Assembly: GCA_947476465.1 (NCBI GenBank)
Contig: CANJQN010000018.1
Span: forward strand, 20,482-84,481
Direction of reading: 5' to 3'
DNA length: 64,000 nucleotides
Origin: Comamonadaceae bacterium
Lineage (GTDB): Bacteria; Pseudomonadota; Gammaproteobacteria; Burkholderiales; Burkholderiaceae_C
The translations under genes and the position numbers were made by a program. Numbering within the stretch: position 1 is the stretch's first letter; the number at the start of each line of letters is the position of its first letter. Positions 1 to 9,971 of this stretch are shown here, in pieces. The notes under the pieces are model-generated. The model searched no databases. It worked only from the letters and a program-made list of their open reading frames with translations, and was not told the DNA's origin.

Positions 1-1197
<1,197 letters not shown>

Positions 1198-1215
1198 TTG
1201 CACTCCTTTACGAAA

Positions 1216-1231
1216 CTGGTTAAAAATACAG
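1216..1231. promoter_or_regulatory. LexA (SOS) box 1 upstream of lexA
   Basis: Exact CTG-N10-CAG with an A/T-rich centre (gttaaaaata), the LexA operator pattern of beta- and gammaproteobacteria. It lies 40 bp before the lexA ATG and about 20 bp before the divergent asparaginase start. Confidence 0.8.
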
Positions 1232-1234
1232 CTA

Positions 1235-1250
1235 CTGGATATCGAACCAG
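1235..1250. promoter_or_regulatory. LexA (SOS) box 2 upstream of lexA
   Basis: A second exact CTG-N10-CAG (centre gatatcgaac), placed 19 bp centre to centre from box 1 and 21 bp before the lexA ATG. The close tandem spacing suggests cooperative autorepression, as known for lexA genes elsewhere. Confidence 0.75.
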
Positions 1251-1271
1251 TACCCCACCCTGGAGATCCGC

Positions 1272-1946
1272 ATGATCGAAACGCCCAAGCTCACACCGCG
1301 TCAGCAGCAGATTCTGGACCTGATCCAGAGCGCCGTTGCCCGCACCGGTGCGCCGCCCACCCGGGCCGAAATCGCGACCGAACTCGGGTTCAAGTCCGCC
1401 AACGCGGCCGAAGAGCACCTCCAGGCCCTGGCCCGCAAGGGCGTCATCGAGCTCGTCAGCGGCACATCACGCGGCATCCGCCTGCGGCAAGAAGCCCTGC
1501 GCGCCATCAACGAATCACGCTACAAGCAATTCTCTCTGCCGCTTCCCAGCCTGGCGCAGTTGGCCCTGCCGCTGATCGGCCGGGTCGCCGCCGGCTCGCC
1601 CATCCTGGCGCAGGAACATGTCGACCAGACCTATTACGTCGAGAGCAGCCTGTTCCAGCGCCGTCCCGACTATCTCCTCAAGGTACGCGGCATGTCCATG
1701 CGCGACGCCGGCATCATGGACGGCGACTTGCTGGCGGTGCAGGCCACCAAGGACGCCAAGAACGGCCAGATCGTCGTGGCCCGGCTCGGCGACGAGGTGA
1801 CCGTCAAGCGCTTTCGCCGCAACAAGCACCTGATCGAGTTGCATGCCGAAAACCCCGACTACCCCACCATCGTGGTCGAACCCGGCGAGCCCTTCGAGAT
1901 CGAGGGCCTGGCGGTCGGCCTGATCCGCAACACCATGCTGATGTAG
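1272..1946 (+). CDS. lexA: LexA repressor, SOS regulator and self-cleaving protease
   Basis: 224 aa, the usual length. Residues 1-70 form the winged-helix DNA-binding domain ([34 protein letters not shown] recognition region). The Ala107-Gly108 bond is the expected self-cleavage site. The S24-family catalytic dyad is Ser142 (in GMSMRDAG) and Lys179 (in VTVKRF). LexA represses DNA-damage genes until RecA filaments trigger cleavage. Two SOS boxes lie directly upstream, so the gene is autoregulated. The ATG follows a weak gaga-type ribosome site (ggagatccgc). Confidence 0.98.
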   Translation: MIETPKLTPRQQQILDLIQSAVARTGAPPTRAEIATELGFKSANAAEEHLQALARKGVIELVSGTSRGIRLRQEALRAINESRYKQFSLPLPSLAQLALPLIGRVAAGSPILAQEHVDQTYYVESSLFQRRPDYLLKVRGMSMRDAGIMDGDLLAVQATKDAKNGQIVVARLGDEVTVKRFRRNKHLIELHAENPDYPTIVVEPGEPFEIEGLAVGLIRNTMLM

Positions 1947-2079
1947 CCGCCAGGGCCGACCGCTCTCATTTCCAGACCCTTCCAGGTGGCGGGCGTATGG
2001 CTTCGGGCCATCACCCTGGGGAGATCTTCGTCTTCGAAATCCTGCCTGTGCCCCGACCTGATGTTTCAAGGAGATCCAC

Positions 2080-2457
2080 ATGGCAATCGCGCTTCCCCTT
2101 CTCGTGACCCTTTTCGCCCCGCTACAGGGCGCCGTGCAATGGCTTTCGGGAGGCAACGCCCCCGCCACACCGCCGAAGGCCGCGAACGACGCCCACACGG
2201 GGCAACATGCGCTGCGCGTTCATTCCCAGGTGCGGCCCACTTCGGGCACAGCCCGCACGCATGGCCAAGCGGGGCATGCAGCCACCCGCGCCTGGCAGGG
2301 CCCCACCCGCGCCACCCTCGGGCAGCGGCCCTTGCGCGTGGTGCGTGTGATCGAACCCCGCGCCAGCCAGGCATCGGCCGGCCGCATGGTGATCTCCGGC
2401 CGAATGTCAGACGTGTGCGCCGAACTAGACCGCCTCGCCGCCCTCGAAGCCGCCTGA
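2080..2457 (+). CDS. Small hypothetical protein downstream of lexA
   Basis: 125 aa. A strong ribosome site (AAGGAG, 7 bases before ATG) supports the start. The first 20 residues are hydrophobic (ALPLLVTLFAPLQGAV) and may be a signal or membrane anchor. The middle is low-complexity and rich in Ala, His, Arg and Thr. The C terminus (RMVISGRMSDVCAELDRLA) is the best ordered part and looks like a short conserved helix. It lies 133 bp behind lexA on the same strand, so it may share SOS control; that is inference. No function can be assigned. Confidence 0.6.
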   Translation: MAIALPLLVTLFAPLQGAVQWLSGGNAPATPPKAANDAHTGQHALRVHSQVRPTSGTARTHGQAGHAATRAWQGPTRATLGQRPLRVVRVIEPRASQASAGRMVISGRMSDVCAELDRLAALEAA

Positions 2458-2477
2458 TGCCGGTTCGCAATCAAAGT

Positions 2478-2540
2478 GAGAACAAGGCGCGAAGCCGCAG
2501 ACAGTGCAAACGCACGGCAAGGCGAAGCAACGCAGTTATC
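2478..2540. repeat. Possible short dispersed intergenic (REP-like) repeat
   Basis: The non-coding gap holds a stretch with the shape of short palindromic repeats common between genes of Comamonadaceae: a gccgcagacagtgc half, a short aaac loop, then gcacggcaaggcgaagc. The central GTGC/GCAC arms (2504-2507 and 2512-2515) can pair. Only one copy is visible here, so its repetitive nature comes from memory of similar sequences and is not demonstrated. Confidence 0.3.
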
Positions 2541-2563
2541 GCTTTGAGTGCGGGCCGGCAGGG

Positions 2564-3079
2564 TCAAACGCGCCCGACCAGGTAATCCGTCTTGCCCAAC
2601 TCCACGCCGTTGTTGCGCAGGATGGCGTAGGCGATGGTGACGTGGAAGAACAGGTTGGGTAGCGCCCAGTGCTTGAGGTAGGCCTCGGCCTTCATGGTGC
2701 GCGTGGCGCCTTCGCGACCCACGGGGAACACAATGTCGCGCTCTTCGGTGCCATCGAGCTGCGACGGCGAGACCGTCGCGATCCAGGCCAGGGTCTTGTC
2801 GATGCGCGCCTTCAGGTCCGCGAAGCTCGCCTCGGTGTCGTCGTACTTGGGCGCCTCGAGCGCTCCAATGCGGGCCACTGTCAGCTTGGCCCCGTCGCAG
2901 GCAATCTGAATCTGCCGTGTGAAAGGGAGCATGTCCGGCGCCAGACGAAACTGCAGCAAGGCCGCCGGGTCGATCTTGCGCGCTTCGGCGAATGCCTGCC
3001 CCTTGTCCAGCATGTGCCTGAGGTTGCCCAGCATGGTGCTGAAGATCGGCAGGCTGGCGGACGACATCGAAATGCTCAT
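2564..3079 (-). CDS. DUF1993 family protein
   Basis: 171 aa, full length for the DUF1993 family (DinB-like helical bundle proteins of unknown function). Typical features are the N-terminal SASLPIFSTMLGNL helix, the LAPDMLPFTRQIQIACD block, and a C-terminal LPNLFFHVTIAYAILRNNGVELGKTDYL block. No signal peptide is seen. The upstream sequence (aggagtctttaa before ATG) contains an AGGAG ribosome site at good distance. It is divergent from the 2-hydroxyacid dehydrogenase at 3167, with an 87-bp shared promoter region. Confidence 0.85.
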   Translation of the reverse strand: MSISMSSASLPIFSTMLGNLRHMLDKGQAFAEARKIDPAALLQFRLAPDMLPFTRQIQIACDGAKLTVARIGALEAPKYDDTEASFADLKARIDKTLAWIATVSPSQLDGTEERDIVFPVGREGATRTMKAEAYLKHWALPNLFFHVTIAYAILRNNGVELGKTDYLVGRV

Positions 3080-3166
3080 TTAAAGACTCCTCATTGTTGG
3101 AACTTGCGATCGTACCGGCTGGCGGGCATGCGCGCCGACGCTAAACGGGGCAGGCACAATGTGCGG

Positions 3167-4174
3167 ATGAATATTGTCATCCTCGACGACTATCAGGATG
3201 CCGTGCGCAAGCTTGTGTGCGCTTCGCGGCTCGAACCCTACCCAGCCAAGGTGTACACCAACACCGTCAAGGGAATCGGCCAGCTGTCGGTGCGCCTGCG
3301 GGACGCTGATGTGATCGTCCTGATTCGCGAGCGCACCCACATCAGCCGGCAACTGATCGAAAAGCTCCCCCGCCTGAAACTCATTGCACAGACCAGCCGC
3401 GTCGGCCGCCACATCGACGTGCAGGCCTGCACCGAGCACGGCATCCTCGTGACTGAAGGCGTTGGTTCGCCTGTGGGACCGGCCGAACTCACGTGGGCCC
3501 TGATCCTGGCGGCCATGCGGCGCCTGCCGCAGTACGTGAGCAACCTCAAGCATGGCGTCTGGCAGCAGTCGGGCATGAAGTCCGCATCGATGCCGCCCAA
3601 CTTCGGCCTGGGCATGGTGCTGCGCGGCAAGACGCTGGGCGTATGGGGCTACGGGCGCATCGGCCAACTGGTGGCCGGCTACGGCCGCGCGTTTGGCATG
3701 CAAGTCATGGTGTGGGGCCGAGAAGGATCGCGCGAGCGTGCTGCGGCCGATGGATACCAGCTGGCCGCCAGCCGGGACGACCTGTTCACCAACAGCGACG
3801 TCCTGAGCTTGCATGTGCGGCTCGACGACGACACCGCCGGTATCGTGCGCCTGGAGGACCTTGGCCGCATGAAACCCACGGCGCTGTTCGTCAACACCTC
3901 GCGGGCCGAGCTGCTGGAGCCCGACGCGCTGATCGCAGCACTCAACCGGGGCCGACCGGGCATGGCTGCCGTCGACGTGTTTGAGAGCGAACCGACGCTT
4001 CAAGGCCACGCGCTGCTGCGGCTGGAAAACTGCATCTGCACGCCGCACATCGGCTACGTCGAACAGGACACCTACGAGATGTACTTCGGCGCCGCGTTCG
4101 ACAATGTCGTCAACTTCATCGAGGGACGCCCAACCCAGATGGTCAACCCGGCGGCCCTGCAAGTGCGGCGCTGA
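3167..4174 (+). CDS. D-2-hydroxyacid dehydrogenase family protein
   Basis: 335 aa when started at ATG 3167; a GTG two codons earlier is possible. The NAD-binding Rossmann motif GVWGYGRIGQLVAGYGRAFG sits near residue 155. The catalytic trio of the family is present: Arg in NTSRAELL, Glu in DVFESEP, His in TPHIGYVE. The family reduces 2-oxoacids to D-2-hydroxyacids (phosphoglycerate, glycerate, lactate types). The long insertion before the Rossmann fold (VWQQSGMKSASMPPNF) matches a proteobacterial subgroup of unknown substrate. It lies head-to-head with the DUF1993 gene and convergent to the FimV-like gene with a 6-bp gap. Confidence 0.9.
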   Translation: MNIVILDDYQDAVRKLVCASRLEPYPAKVYTNTVKGIGQLSVRLRDADVIVLIRERTHISRQLIEKLPRLKLIAQTSRVGRHIDVQACTEHGILVTEGVGSPVGPAELTWALILAAMRRLPQYVSNLKHGVWQQSGMKSASMPPNFGLGMVLRGKTLGVWGYGRIGQLVAGYGRAFGMQVMVWGREGSRERAAADGYQLAASRDDLFTNSDVLSLHVRLDDDTAGIVRLEDLGRMKPTALFVNTSRAELLEPDALIAALNRGRPGMAAVDVFESEPTLQGHALLRLENCICTPHIGYVEQDTYEMYFGAAFDNVVNFIEGRPTQMVNPAALQVRR

Positions 4175-4180
4175 AGCGAA

Positions 4181-6064
4181 TCACTTGTGTTGGGTCGACG
4201 GGTCCGGTTTCGGGTCGAGCTCAAAGTCGAAATCGAGCAGGTTGTTCTTGGCCGCATCCACCAGGGGGGGCGTGCGCAGCGTAGGCGCGCTGTCGTCGGG
4301 CATCTTCAGCAGGTCGTCGAGGTTGAGGTCCAGCGACGCATGCTGCTCATCGATCACGGGCGCCTCGACCACCGCCGGCAAGGTCGGGACGGCAGGCACA
4401 TCGGCCTGCACCGCCGTGACTGGCCGGTTGTCGCGCGACGGCGCATCCGACCCCGAATCGCCAAGGCTGAAGCGCTCGAACGGGTCGACCTTCGTGTTGA
4501 ACAACCACTCGTAATCGCGGCGCACCTGCTCGAAGTCATCACGTCGGGCCAGGCCGTGCAGCAGCGTCAATAGCTGCATCCACGGCGCGGCGTTGCCCTG
4601 CGGGTGCGCGTCGATATGGGCTCTGAGCACGCCGATGGCGCTTTCGTGATCGCCTTGTGACGCAAACACCTGCGCCTGCCGCTGCACCTTGTTCACGTCG
4701 TCGACGTGAGGGGGCTCCACATCGCTGGCGTGCAAGCCATCGGTGCCCGATGGCGCAAACGGACGCGCCGGCGGCACCGGCGCTGCGGCGACGACCGGTG
4801 TCTCGGCCGACGCGCCGGGCTGCGATGCCACGACCGCGGCCGTGGCCGCAACTGCCGCAACCGCGCCGGCGGCCTTGGTGTCATTGGTCAAGCCAGCTTG
4901 TTGTGTCGCGTAAGCCGCGGCAGCGCCGCCGCCTGCGGGATCCGGTGGGCCGCCACGCCCGCCGTTGCTCGCCCACCAGTCCTGCTGCGCGGCTTGCGCC
5001 TTGCGGCTTCGGTGCCAGAACAGACCGGCCAAGGCCGACGAAGCCGCGAACAGCGCAAGCAGCGCATACACCAGGGGGTTGGAAAAGCGATCGCGTTCGG
5101 CCTGTTCCAAGCGTGTGCGCAGCTCGGCCACAGCGGTGTTGTTCTTGACCATCAGGTCGCGCGTGCTGCGGATGTCGGCCTCGAGCGCCTGCATCCGCTG
5201 AAGTTCGTCCGGTGGTGATGCGGCGCTGGCCGTGGCCGCCGGCGCGGAAGCAGTGGCTGCTGGCGCCGATGCGGCCGCAACAGCGGCCGACGCGGGTGAC
5301 GCCGCCTGTGACGCGACCACCGCAGCCCGTGCCGCCGGCGCGTTGTCCAGACGAACCTGAGGCGCGTCCAGGCGCAACCGGGGCCGCTGGACGACCTGCG
5401 GCGCGGCCGCGGGCTTGGGAGCGGGCCGGGGCGGCGCTGCGCGCGGAGTTGCGGGACCAGGGACAGGCGGGGGGCGCACTGGCACCGCCTCAGGCGTGAC
5501 TGGGCGCGGCGCTGCCGCCGGCTCGGTCACCGAGCGGGTTGAAGGCGGTTGCAAGGGCGCCGCCGAAAGAAGCGGCTGGATTTCCAACGAGCCACCGCTG
5601 CGTTGCGTGGGCTCGGCGATCGCGGCCCTGGAGTCGATGGCCGGCGCGACCGGCGACGCCTGCGTGGCCGCCTGCGCCACGTCGCCAGGCTGCTCGGTCA
5701 GAAGCACGAAGCGGCGCGACATCTTGGTGGTTGAACAGCCGATCTCGAGGTACACGGTGACGAAGGCTTCGTTCACCGGCGAGCCCACGCGCACACGGAT
5801 GTTGGTGACATCGGGGCCGGCCCCCGGGACCAGGTCGACCACGCGAGAATTGATCTGCGTTTCGCCGTAGAACACCTGCACCTGCGGACACAGGTCGTCG
5901 CGGCTTGCGCCGGGGTCCAGCGTGGCTTGTACGGTGACATCGAGCGGCTGGCCGATCAAGGCGACCCCTTGCGCACGGCCCAAGGTCAGGGCCAGGCTGG
6001 ATCCCGCGGTCAACGCAATCAGTGCGGCGCCGGGGATCAGGCGCCAAATGGGTGTGAGTCTCAT
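4181..6064 (-). CDS. FimV/HubP-like inner-membrane protein
   Basis: 627 aa from the chosen ATG at 6062-6064, the first Met directly before a signal-type segment (residues about 5-27). A FimV-like N-terminal domain follows (LTLGRAQGVALIGQPLDVTV, Cys pair in DLCPQ and EIGCS). Then come a long Ala/Pro-rich linker with PPRPAPKP repeats, a short coiled coil (QRMQALEADIRSTRDLMVK), one membrane helix (VYALLALFAASSALAGLFW), a second low-complexity linker and a C-terminal helical repeat domain with an acidic tail. FimV/HubP proteins organise cell poles and type IV pili. I see no LysM domain, which canonical FimV has. No pilus genes are nearby, so the specific role is unknown. Confidence 0.75.
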   Translation of the reverse strand: MRLTPIWRLIPGAALIALTAGSSLALTLGRAQGVALIGQPLDVTVQATLDPGASRDDLCPQVQVFYGETQINSRVVDLVPGAGPDVTNIRVRVGSPVNEAFVTVYLEIGCSTTKMSRRFVLLTEQPGDVAQAATQASPVAPAIDSRAAIAEPTQRSGGSLEIQPLLSAAPLQPPSTRSVTEPAAAPRPVTPEAVPVRPPPVPGPATPRAAPPRPAPKPAAAPQVVQRPRLRLDAPQVRLDNAPAARAAVVASQAASPASAAVAAASAPAATASAPAATASAASPPDELQRMQALEADIRSTRDLMVKNNTAVAELRTRLEQAERDRFSNPLVYALLALFAASSALAGLFWHRSRKAQAAQQDWWASNGGRGGPPDPAGGGAAAAYATQQAGLTNDTKAAGAVAAVAATAAVVASQPGASAETPVVAAAPVPPARPFAPSGTDGLHASDVEPPHVDDVNKVQRQAQVFASQGDHESAIGVLRAHIDAHPQGNAAPWMQLLTLLHGLARRDDFEQVRRDYEWLFNTKVDPFERFSLGDSGSDAPSRDNRPVTAVQADVPAVPTLPAVVEAPVIDEQHASLDLNLDDLLKMPDDSAPTLRTPPLVDAAKNNLLDFDFELDPKPDPSTQHK

Positions 6065-6205
6065 GTTCAGGGGAATTCTTGCATGGCAATACAAGAGCTG
6101 ACCAGACGCGCGAGCGAGCATTTACGATGCCCGGCCCAAGCCGGCCCTTTGAATGCCGGCACGGGCACGCCAGAAGGGCGGCCCGACAGACTCGATAATC
6201 AGCCA

Positions 6206-7729
6206 ATGAAAACCAGCTTCAACACTGTGGGCGTCGTCGGCGCGGGGGCCATGGGACGTGGCATCGCGCAGGTTCTGGCGCAGGCCGGGTACCGCGTTTT
6301 ATTGTTCGACGCGCAGCCCCAGGCCGTCGCGAGCGCGCAACAAAATGTAACCGACCGATGGGATCAACTGTCGCAAAAGGGCCGGCTCGACGCCGAAACC
6401 GTCCAGGCTTTCAAGGCGCGGCTGGTGCCGGCGCACCGCCTGGACGACCTTGCGGGGTGCGATCTGGTGATCGAAGCCATCGTTGAGCGGCTCGATGCCA
6501 AGCAGTCCGTGTTCGCCCAGCTCGAAGCGCTGGTCACACCGTCCGCCGTACTGGCGACCAACACCTCGTCACTGTCGATCGCCGCCATCGGCGCCGGCCT
6601 GCGCCACCCACGGCGACTGGCCGGCCTGCACTTTTTCAACCCGGTTCCCCTGATGAAGGTGGTGGAGGTGATTGCGGGCCAGCGCACCGACCCGGCCGTG
6701 TGCCAGCGCCTGTCGGACTTGGTGCGCGAGTTCGGCCACACGCCGGTACAAGCCCAGGACACCCCCGGCTTCATCGTCAATCATGCCGGCCGCGGCTACA
6801 CCACCGAGGCCCTGCGCATCGTCTCCGAGGGCGTGGCCGACTTCGCCACCATCGACCGGATCCTGTGCGACCAGGTTGGCTTCAAGCTCGGACCGTTCGA
6901 ACTGCTGGACCTCACCGGCTTGGACGTCTCGCACCCGGCCATGGAGACCATCTACCACCAGTTCTACGAAGAACCACGCTTTCGCCCCACGGCCATGCTG
7001 GCCCAGCGTGTGGCGGCCGGCCTGTTCGGGCGCAAGACCGGCGAGGGCTTCTACCGCTACCAGGACGGCCAGCCCCAGCGCCCGCCGGAGCCGCCGACCC
7101 CGCAGGTCGCCGAGATCCCCCCCATCTGGGTGTCCACCCGCGCCGCCCGCCGCCCCGAGCTGTACCAACTGCTCAAGGACCTGGGCGCGCCCCGCGTCGA
7201 AACCGGCCAGTCGCCCTCGCCCAACGCGCTGACGCTGGTGGCGCCGCTGGGCTTTGACGTAACCACGGTGGCCGTGGTCGAGCGGCTCGACCCGGCCCGC
7301 ACCGTCGGCATCGACATGCTCGTGGAGGACGTCGCCACCCGCCGCCGCGTGCTGGCGGTCAACCCCGCCACCCGCGCCGACATGCGCGACGCCGCCCACG
7401 CCTTGTTCGCCCGCGACGGCAAGCCCGTCAGCGTGATCCGCGATTCCGGCGGCTTTGTCACGCAGCGTGTGATCGCCAGCATCGTGAACATCGCCAGCGA
7501 CATGTGCCAGCAGCGCATCTGCGCCCCGGCCGACCTGGAGAAAGCGGTCACACTGGGCCTGGGCTACCCGCTGGGGCCGCTGGCCATGGGCAACCGCTGG
7601 GGGCCGGCCAACATCCTGGAGGTGCTGCTCAACCTCCAGACCGTGTACGGCGATCCGCGCTACCGCCCCAGCCCGTGGCTGCGCCGACGCGGTGCCATCG
7701 GCCTGTCGCTGCTGCAGGAAGAAAACTGA
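6206..7729 (+). CDS. 3-hydroxyacyl-CoA dehydrogenase (PaaH-type, two C-terminal domains)
   Basis: 507 aa. Oxidises 3-hydroxyacyl-CoA to 3-oxoacyl-CoA with NAD+. The Rossmann motif is at residues 8-20 (GVVGAGAMGRGIA). NTSSLSI and the catalytic-His region HFFNPVPLMKVVEV follow, then two helical C-terminal 3HCDH domains. The double C-terminal arrangement and length resemble phenylacetate-pathway 3-hydroxyadipyl-CoA dehydrogenases, but no other paa genes are visible. ATG 6206 is chosen because the dehydrogenase fold begins at once. The stop overlaps the next gene's ATG by one base (TGATG), so the pair is translationally coupled. Confidence 0.93.
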   Translation: MKTSFNTVGVVGAGAMGRGIAQVLAQAGYRVLLFDAQPQAVASAQQNVTDRWDQLSQKGRLDAETVQAFKARLVPAHRLDDLAGCDLVIEAIVERLDAKQSVFAQLEALVTPSAVLATNTSSLSIAAIGAGLRHPRRLAGLHFFNPVPLMKVVEVIAGQRTDPAVCQRLSDLVREFGHTPVQAQDTPGFIVNHAGRGYTTEALRIVSEGVADFATIDRILCDQVGFKLGPFELLDLTGLDVSHPAMETIYHQFYEEPRFRPTAMLAQRVAAGLFGRKTGEGFYRYQDGQPQRPPEPPTPQVAEIPPIWVSTRAARRPELYQLLKDLGAPRVETGQSPSPNALTLVAPLGFDVTTVAVVERLDPARTVGIDMLVEDVATRRRVLAVNPATRADMRDAAHALFARDGKPVSVIRDSGGFVTQRVIASIVNIASDMCQQRICAPADLEKAVTLGLGYPLGPLAMGNRWGPANILEVLLNLQTVYGDPRYRPSPWLRRRGAIGLSLLQEEN

Positions 7730-8508
7730 TGCCCGCCGAGCTCAAGAGCGCCAGCCAGGGCGACACCTTGGTGCTGACCATCAGCAACCCCGAGCGGCGC
7801 AACGCCCTGGGTCCGGAGATCTATGCCGCTGGCGTTGAGGCCCTGAGCGTGGCCGAGTCCCAGCCGCAAGTGCGCAGCGTGATCATCACCGGCGAGGGGG
7901 CGAACTTCTGCGCTGGCGGCAACCTGCAGCGCCTGCTGGAGAACCGTCGCGCCGCCCCCGCGGTGCAGGCCCAGATCGTCGAAGGCCTGAACAACTGGAT
8001 CGAGGCGATCCGCACTTTTCCCAAACCCGTCATCGCCGCGGTCGAGGGCGCCGCCGCCGGCGCCGGCTTTTCGCTGGCGCTGGGTTGCGATTTCATCGTC
8101 GCTGCCGAGAACGCGGTCTTCGTGATGGCCCATGTCAACATCGGCCTGTCGCCCGATGGTGGCGGCAGTTGGTTCCTGGGGCGCGCCCTGCCCCGGCAGC
8201 TGGCAAGCGAGCTGATGCTCGAGGGCGAACGCATCAGCGCGCAGCGGCTGCATACGCTGGGCATGGTCAATCGGATCAGTGCCCCGGGGGCCGCGTTGTC
8301 TGAGGCCCTTGCCCTGGCCGAACGCCTGAACGCCAAGGCACCCAACGCCATGGCCAGTATCAAGGACCTGATGAACGAGGCCGCACAGGCCACGTTGTCG
8401 CAGCAGCTCGCGCTGGAGCGCAATCACGTGGTCACCAACCTGCATCACGTCAACGCCGGCATCGGCATCGATGCCTTCCTGGCCAAGCGAACGCCGCGCT
8501 ACGAATGA
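7729..8508 (+). CDS. Enoyl-CoA hydratase/isomerase (PaaG-like crotonase fold)
   Basis: 259 aa. Crotonase fold with oxyanion-hole segments NFCAGGNL and GAAAGAGFSLAL. The usual first catalytic Glu is absent (Ser in GFSLAL), while Asp143 in GLSPDGGGSWFL matches the catalytic Asp of isomerase-type members such as PaaG and delta3,delta2-enoyl-CoA isomerases. It is therefore more likely an isomerase than a hydratase. It is coupled by TGATG to the 3-hydroxyacyl-CoA dehydrogenase and probably works on the same acyl-CoA chain. A Crp/Fnr-type gene follows after 28 bp and could be part of the operon. Confidence 0.9.
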   Translation: MPAELKSASQGDTLVLTISNPERRNALGPEIYAAGVEALSVAESQPQVRSVIITGEGANFCAGGNLQRLLENRRAAPAVQAQIVEGLNNWIEAIRTFPKPVIAAVEGAAAGAGFSLALGCDFIVAAENAVFVMAHVNIGLSPDGGGSWFLGRALPRQLASELMLEGERISAQRLHTLGMVNRISAPGAALSEALALAERLNAKAPNAMASIKDLMNEAAQATLSQQLALERNHVVTNLHHVNAGIGIDAFLAKRTPRYE

Positions 8509-8536
8509 GACCGATCGAATCACCGGACCGGCCCCC

Positions 8537-9259
8537 ATGGACGAACCCATCCTGACCGTCGACGAGCGCGCGGCAATCAACACCGGCCGCTGGTTCTCTT
8601 CCCTCTCGCCGTCCCTTCGCCACGACATCCTGCGCAGCGCCTACGTCAAGCGCTGCAGGGACGGCGAGCTGATCACCGCCCGTGGTGATCCGCCCGAGGA
8701 CTGGATCGCCTGCGCCAAGGGAGCGGTGCGCGTGAGCTCGACATCGATCTCGGGCAAGCAGATCACCTTTGCCTACGTCGAACCGGGTGTCTGGTTCGGC
8801 GACACGGCCATGTTCGATGGCGACAACCGCACCCACGATGCCTACGCGCATGGCGATACAACCCTGTTGTGCGTGGCAAAGGCGGATTTTCACAAAATCC
8901 TGGCCACCCACGCCGAGATGTCCGAGGCCATGCTGCGCCTTCAGGCCCGGCGCATCCGATTGCTGTTCGGACTGGTCGAGGACCTCAACACCCTGCCGCT
9001 GCGCGCCCGCCTGGCCAAGCAGCTGCTGCACCTGGTGCGCAGCTACGGCGTGGCCTCGCTGGGCGACGGCAACGAGACGCGCATCGGCCTGCAGCTCGCC
9101 CAGGAAGAACTGGCGCACTTGCTGGGCGCCTCGCGCCAACGTGTGAACCAGGAGCTCAAATCGATGGAGCGAGACCAACACATTCGCATCGAGCCGGGCG
9201 GTCTGGTGGTGCGCAACCGCGAGGCGCTGATGCGCATCGCCTCAGCCGAAACCGATTAG
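8537..9259 (+). CDS. Crp/Fnr family transcriptional regulator
   Basis: 240 aa. N-terminal cyclic-nucleotide-binding-type beta barrel (about residues 20-140; GELITARGDPPEDW and GVWFGDTAMFDG blocks), dimerisation helix (EAMLRLQARRIRLLFGLVEDL), then a winged helix with recognition region TQEELAHLL-type GLQLAQEELAHLLGASRQR. There are no Fnr-type N-terminal Cys residues, so oxygen sensing through an Fe-S cluster is unlikely; the effector is unknown. It lies just behind the acyl-CoA gene pair and may control it. The 3' end overlaps the convergent gene at 9256 by 4 bp. Confidence 0.9.
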   Translation: MDEPILTVDERAAINTGRWFSSLSPSLRHDILRSAYVKRCRDGELITARGDPPEDWIACAKGAVRVSSTSISGKQITFAYVEPGVWFGDTAMFDGDNRTHDAYAHGDTTLLCVAKADFHKILATHAEMSEAMLRLQARRIRLLFGLVEDLNTLPLRARLAKQLLHLVRSYGVASLGDGNETRIGLQLAQEELAHLLGASRQRVNQELKSMERDQHIRIEPGGLVVRNREALMRIASAETD

Positions 9260-9849
9260 GCCTTTTCGGTGAAGGCCCGCACCGCCGCCTCGCAGGCATG
9301 GGTGAACAGCGCCGCCGCGTGCTTGGTCACGGCCGAGGTTGTGGGCTCGTGCTGCATGCGCAGGTAGGCCCTGCCCCGCAGCAGCATCAGGATGAAGGGC
9401 ACCTGGGCATCGGGCCCTGGGTGCGGCCAGTTCATCAGCTGATCGATCAAGGCCCCGTCGATCCATTCAAAGGCATGGGTGCGCTGGGCCGCCAGCACGG
9501 CGTAGCGGCGCAGGAAATCCCGGGGCAGCTCCGTGCCGCCTCGGATCTCTTCATAGGTGGCCAGCCAACGCAATTCTTCGGGCATGCTGGCGTCGGCCAT
9601 GGTCTGCTCGGTGTCGATGTACCGGTCGTAGGCCGGGCCTTCCAAAGTGCTCTTGAGCGACCGGCTCATGATCAGCACCGCGATGTCGTCATGGATCCCG
9701 AGTTCGCCCCTGGCCCGCAGCTCGCGGCCCTTGACGTAGTCACGGGTCGGGGCGCCGCTGGACATCTTCCAGGGCCGGCCAGCCGCAGTGCCTTCGAGTG
9801 CGACGGGCGGCTGGAGCCGGGTGAGGATGTTGCGAAGTGGGCCGAACAT
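9256..9849 (-). CDS. Hypothetical protein, helical
   Basis: 197 aa from ATG 9847-9849 (MFGPLRNILTRLQPP). Largely alpha-helical and charged, with motifs such as YVKGRELRARGELGIHDD and EELRWLATYEEIRGGTELPRDFLRRYAVL. No membrane segment or signal peptide is obvious. I do not recognise the family. Codon use and charge pattern look like a real protein. It ends convergently on the Crp/Fnr gene and is divergent from the GST gene, with a 122-bp intergenic region. Confidence 0.65.
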   Translation of the reverse strand: MFGPLRNILTRLQPPVALEGTAAGRPWKMSSGAPTRDYVKGRELRARGELGIHDDIAVLIMSRSLKSTLEGPAYDRYIDTEQTMADASMPEELRWLATYEEIRGGTELPRDFLRRYAVLAAQRTHAFEWIDGALIDQLMNWPHPGPDAQVPFILMLLRGRAYLRMQHEPTTSAVTKHAAALFTHACEAAVRAFTEKA

Positions 9850-9971
9850 GGTGTGATGAGAGCTCAAGCGATTATTGCACCGCCTTTTACAACGGGGCGC
9901 GCCTGAACGGGGCATTGGGCGGCAGTGCAAGATAGGGGCCATCCGCAACACGGGCCCTGCCCCACAAACCG

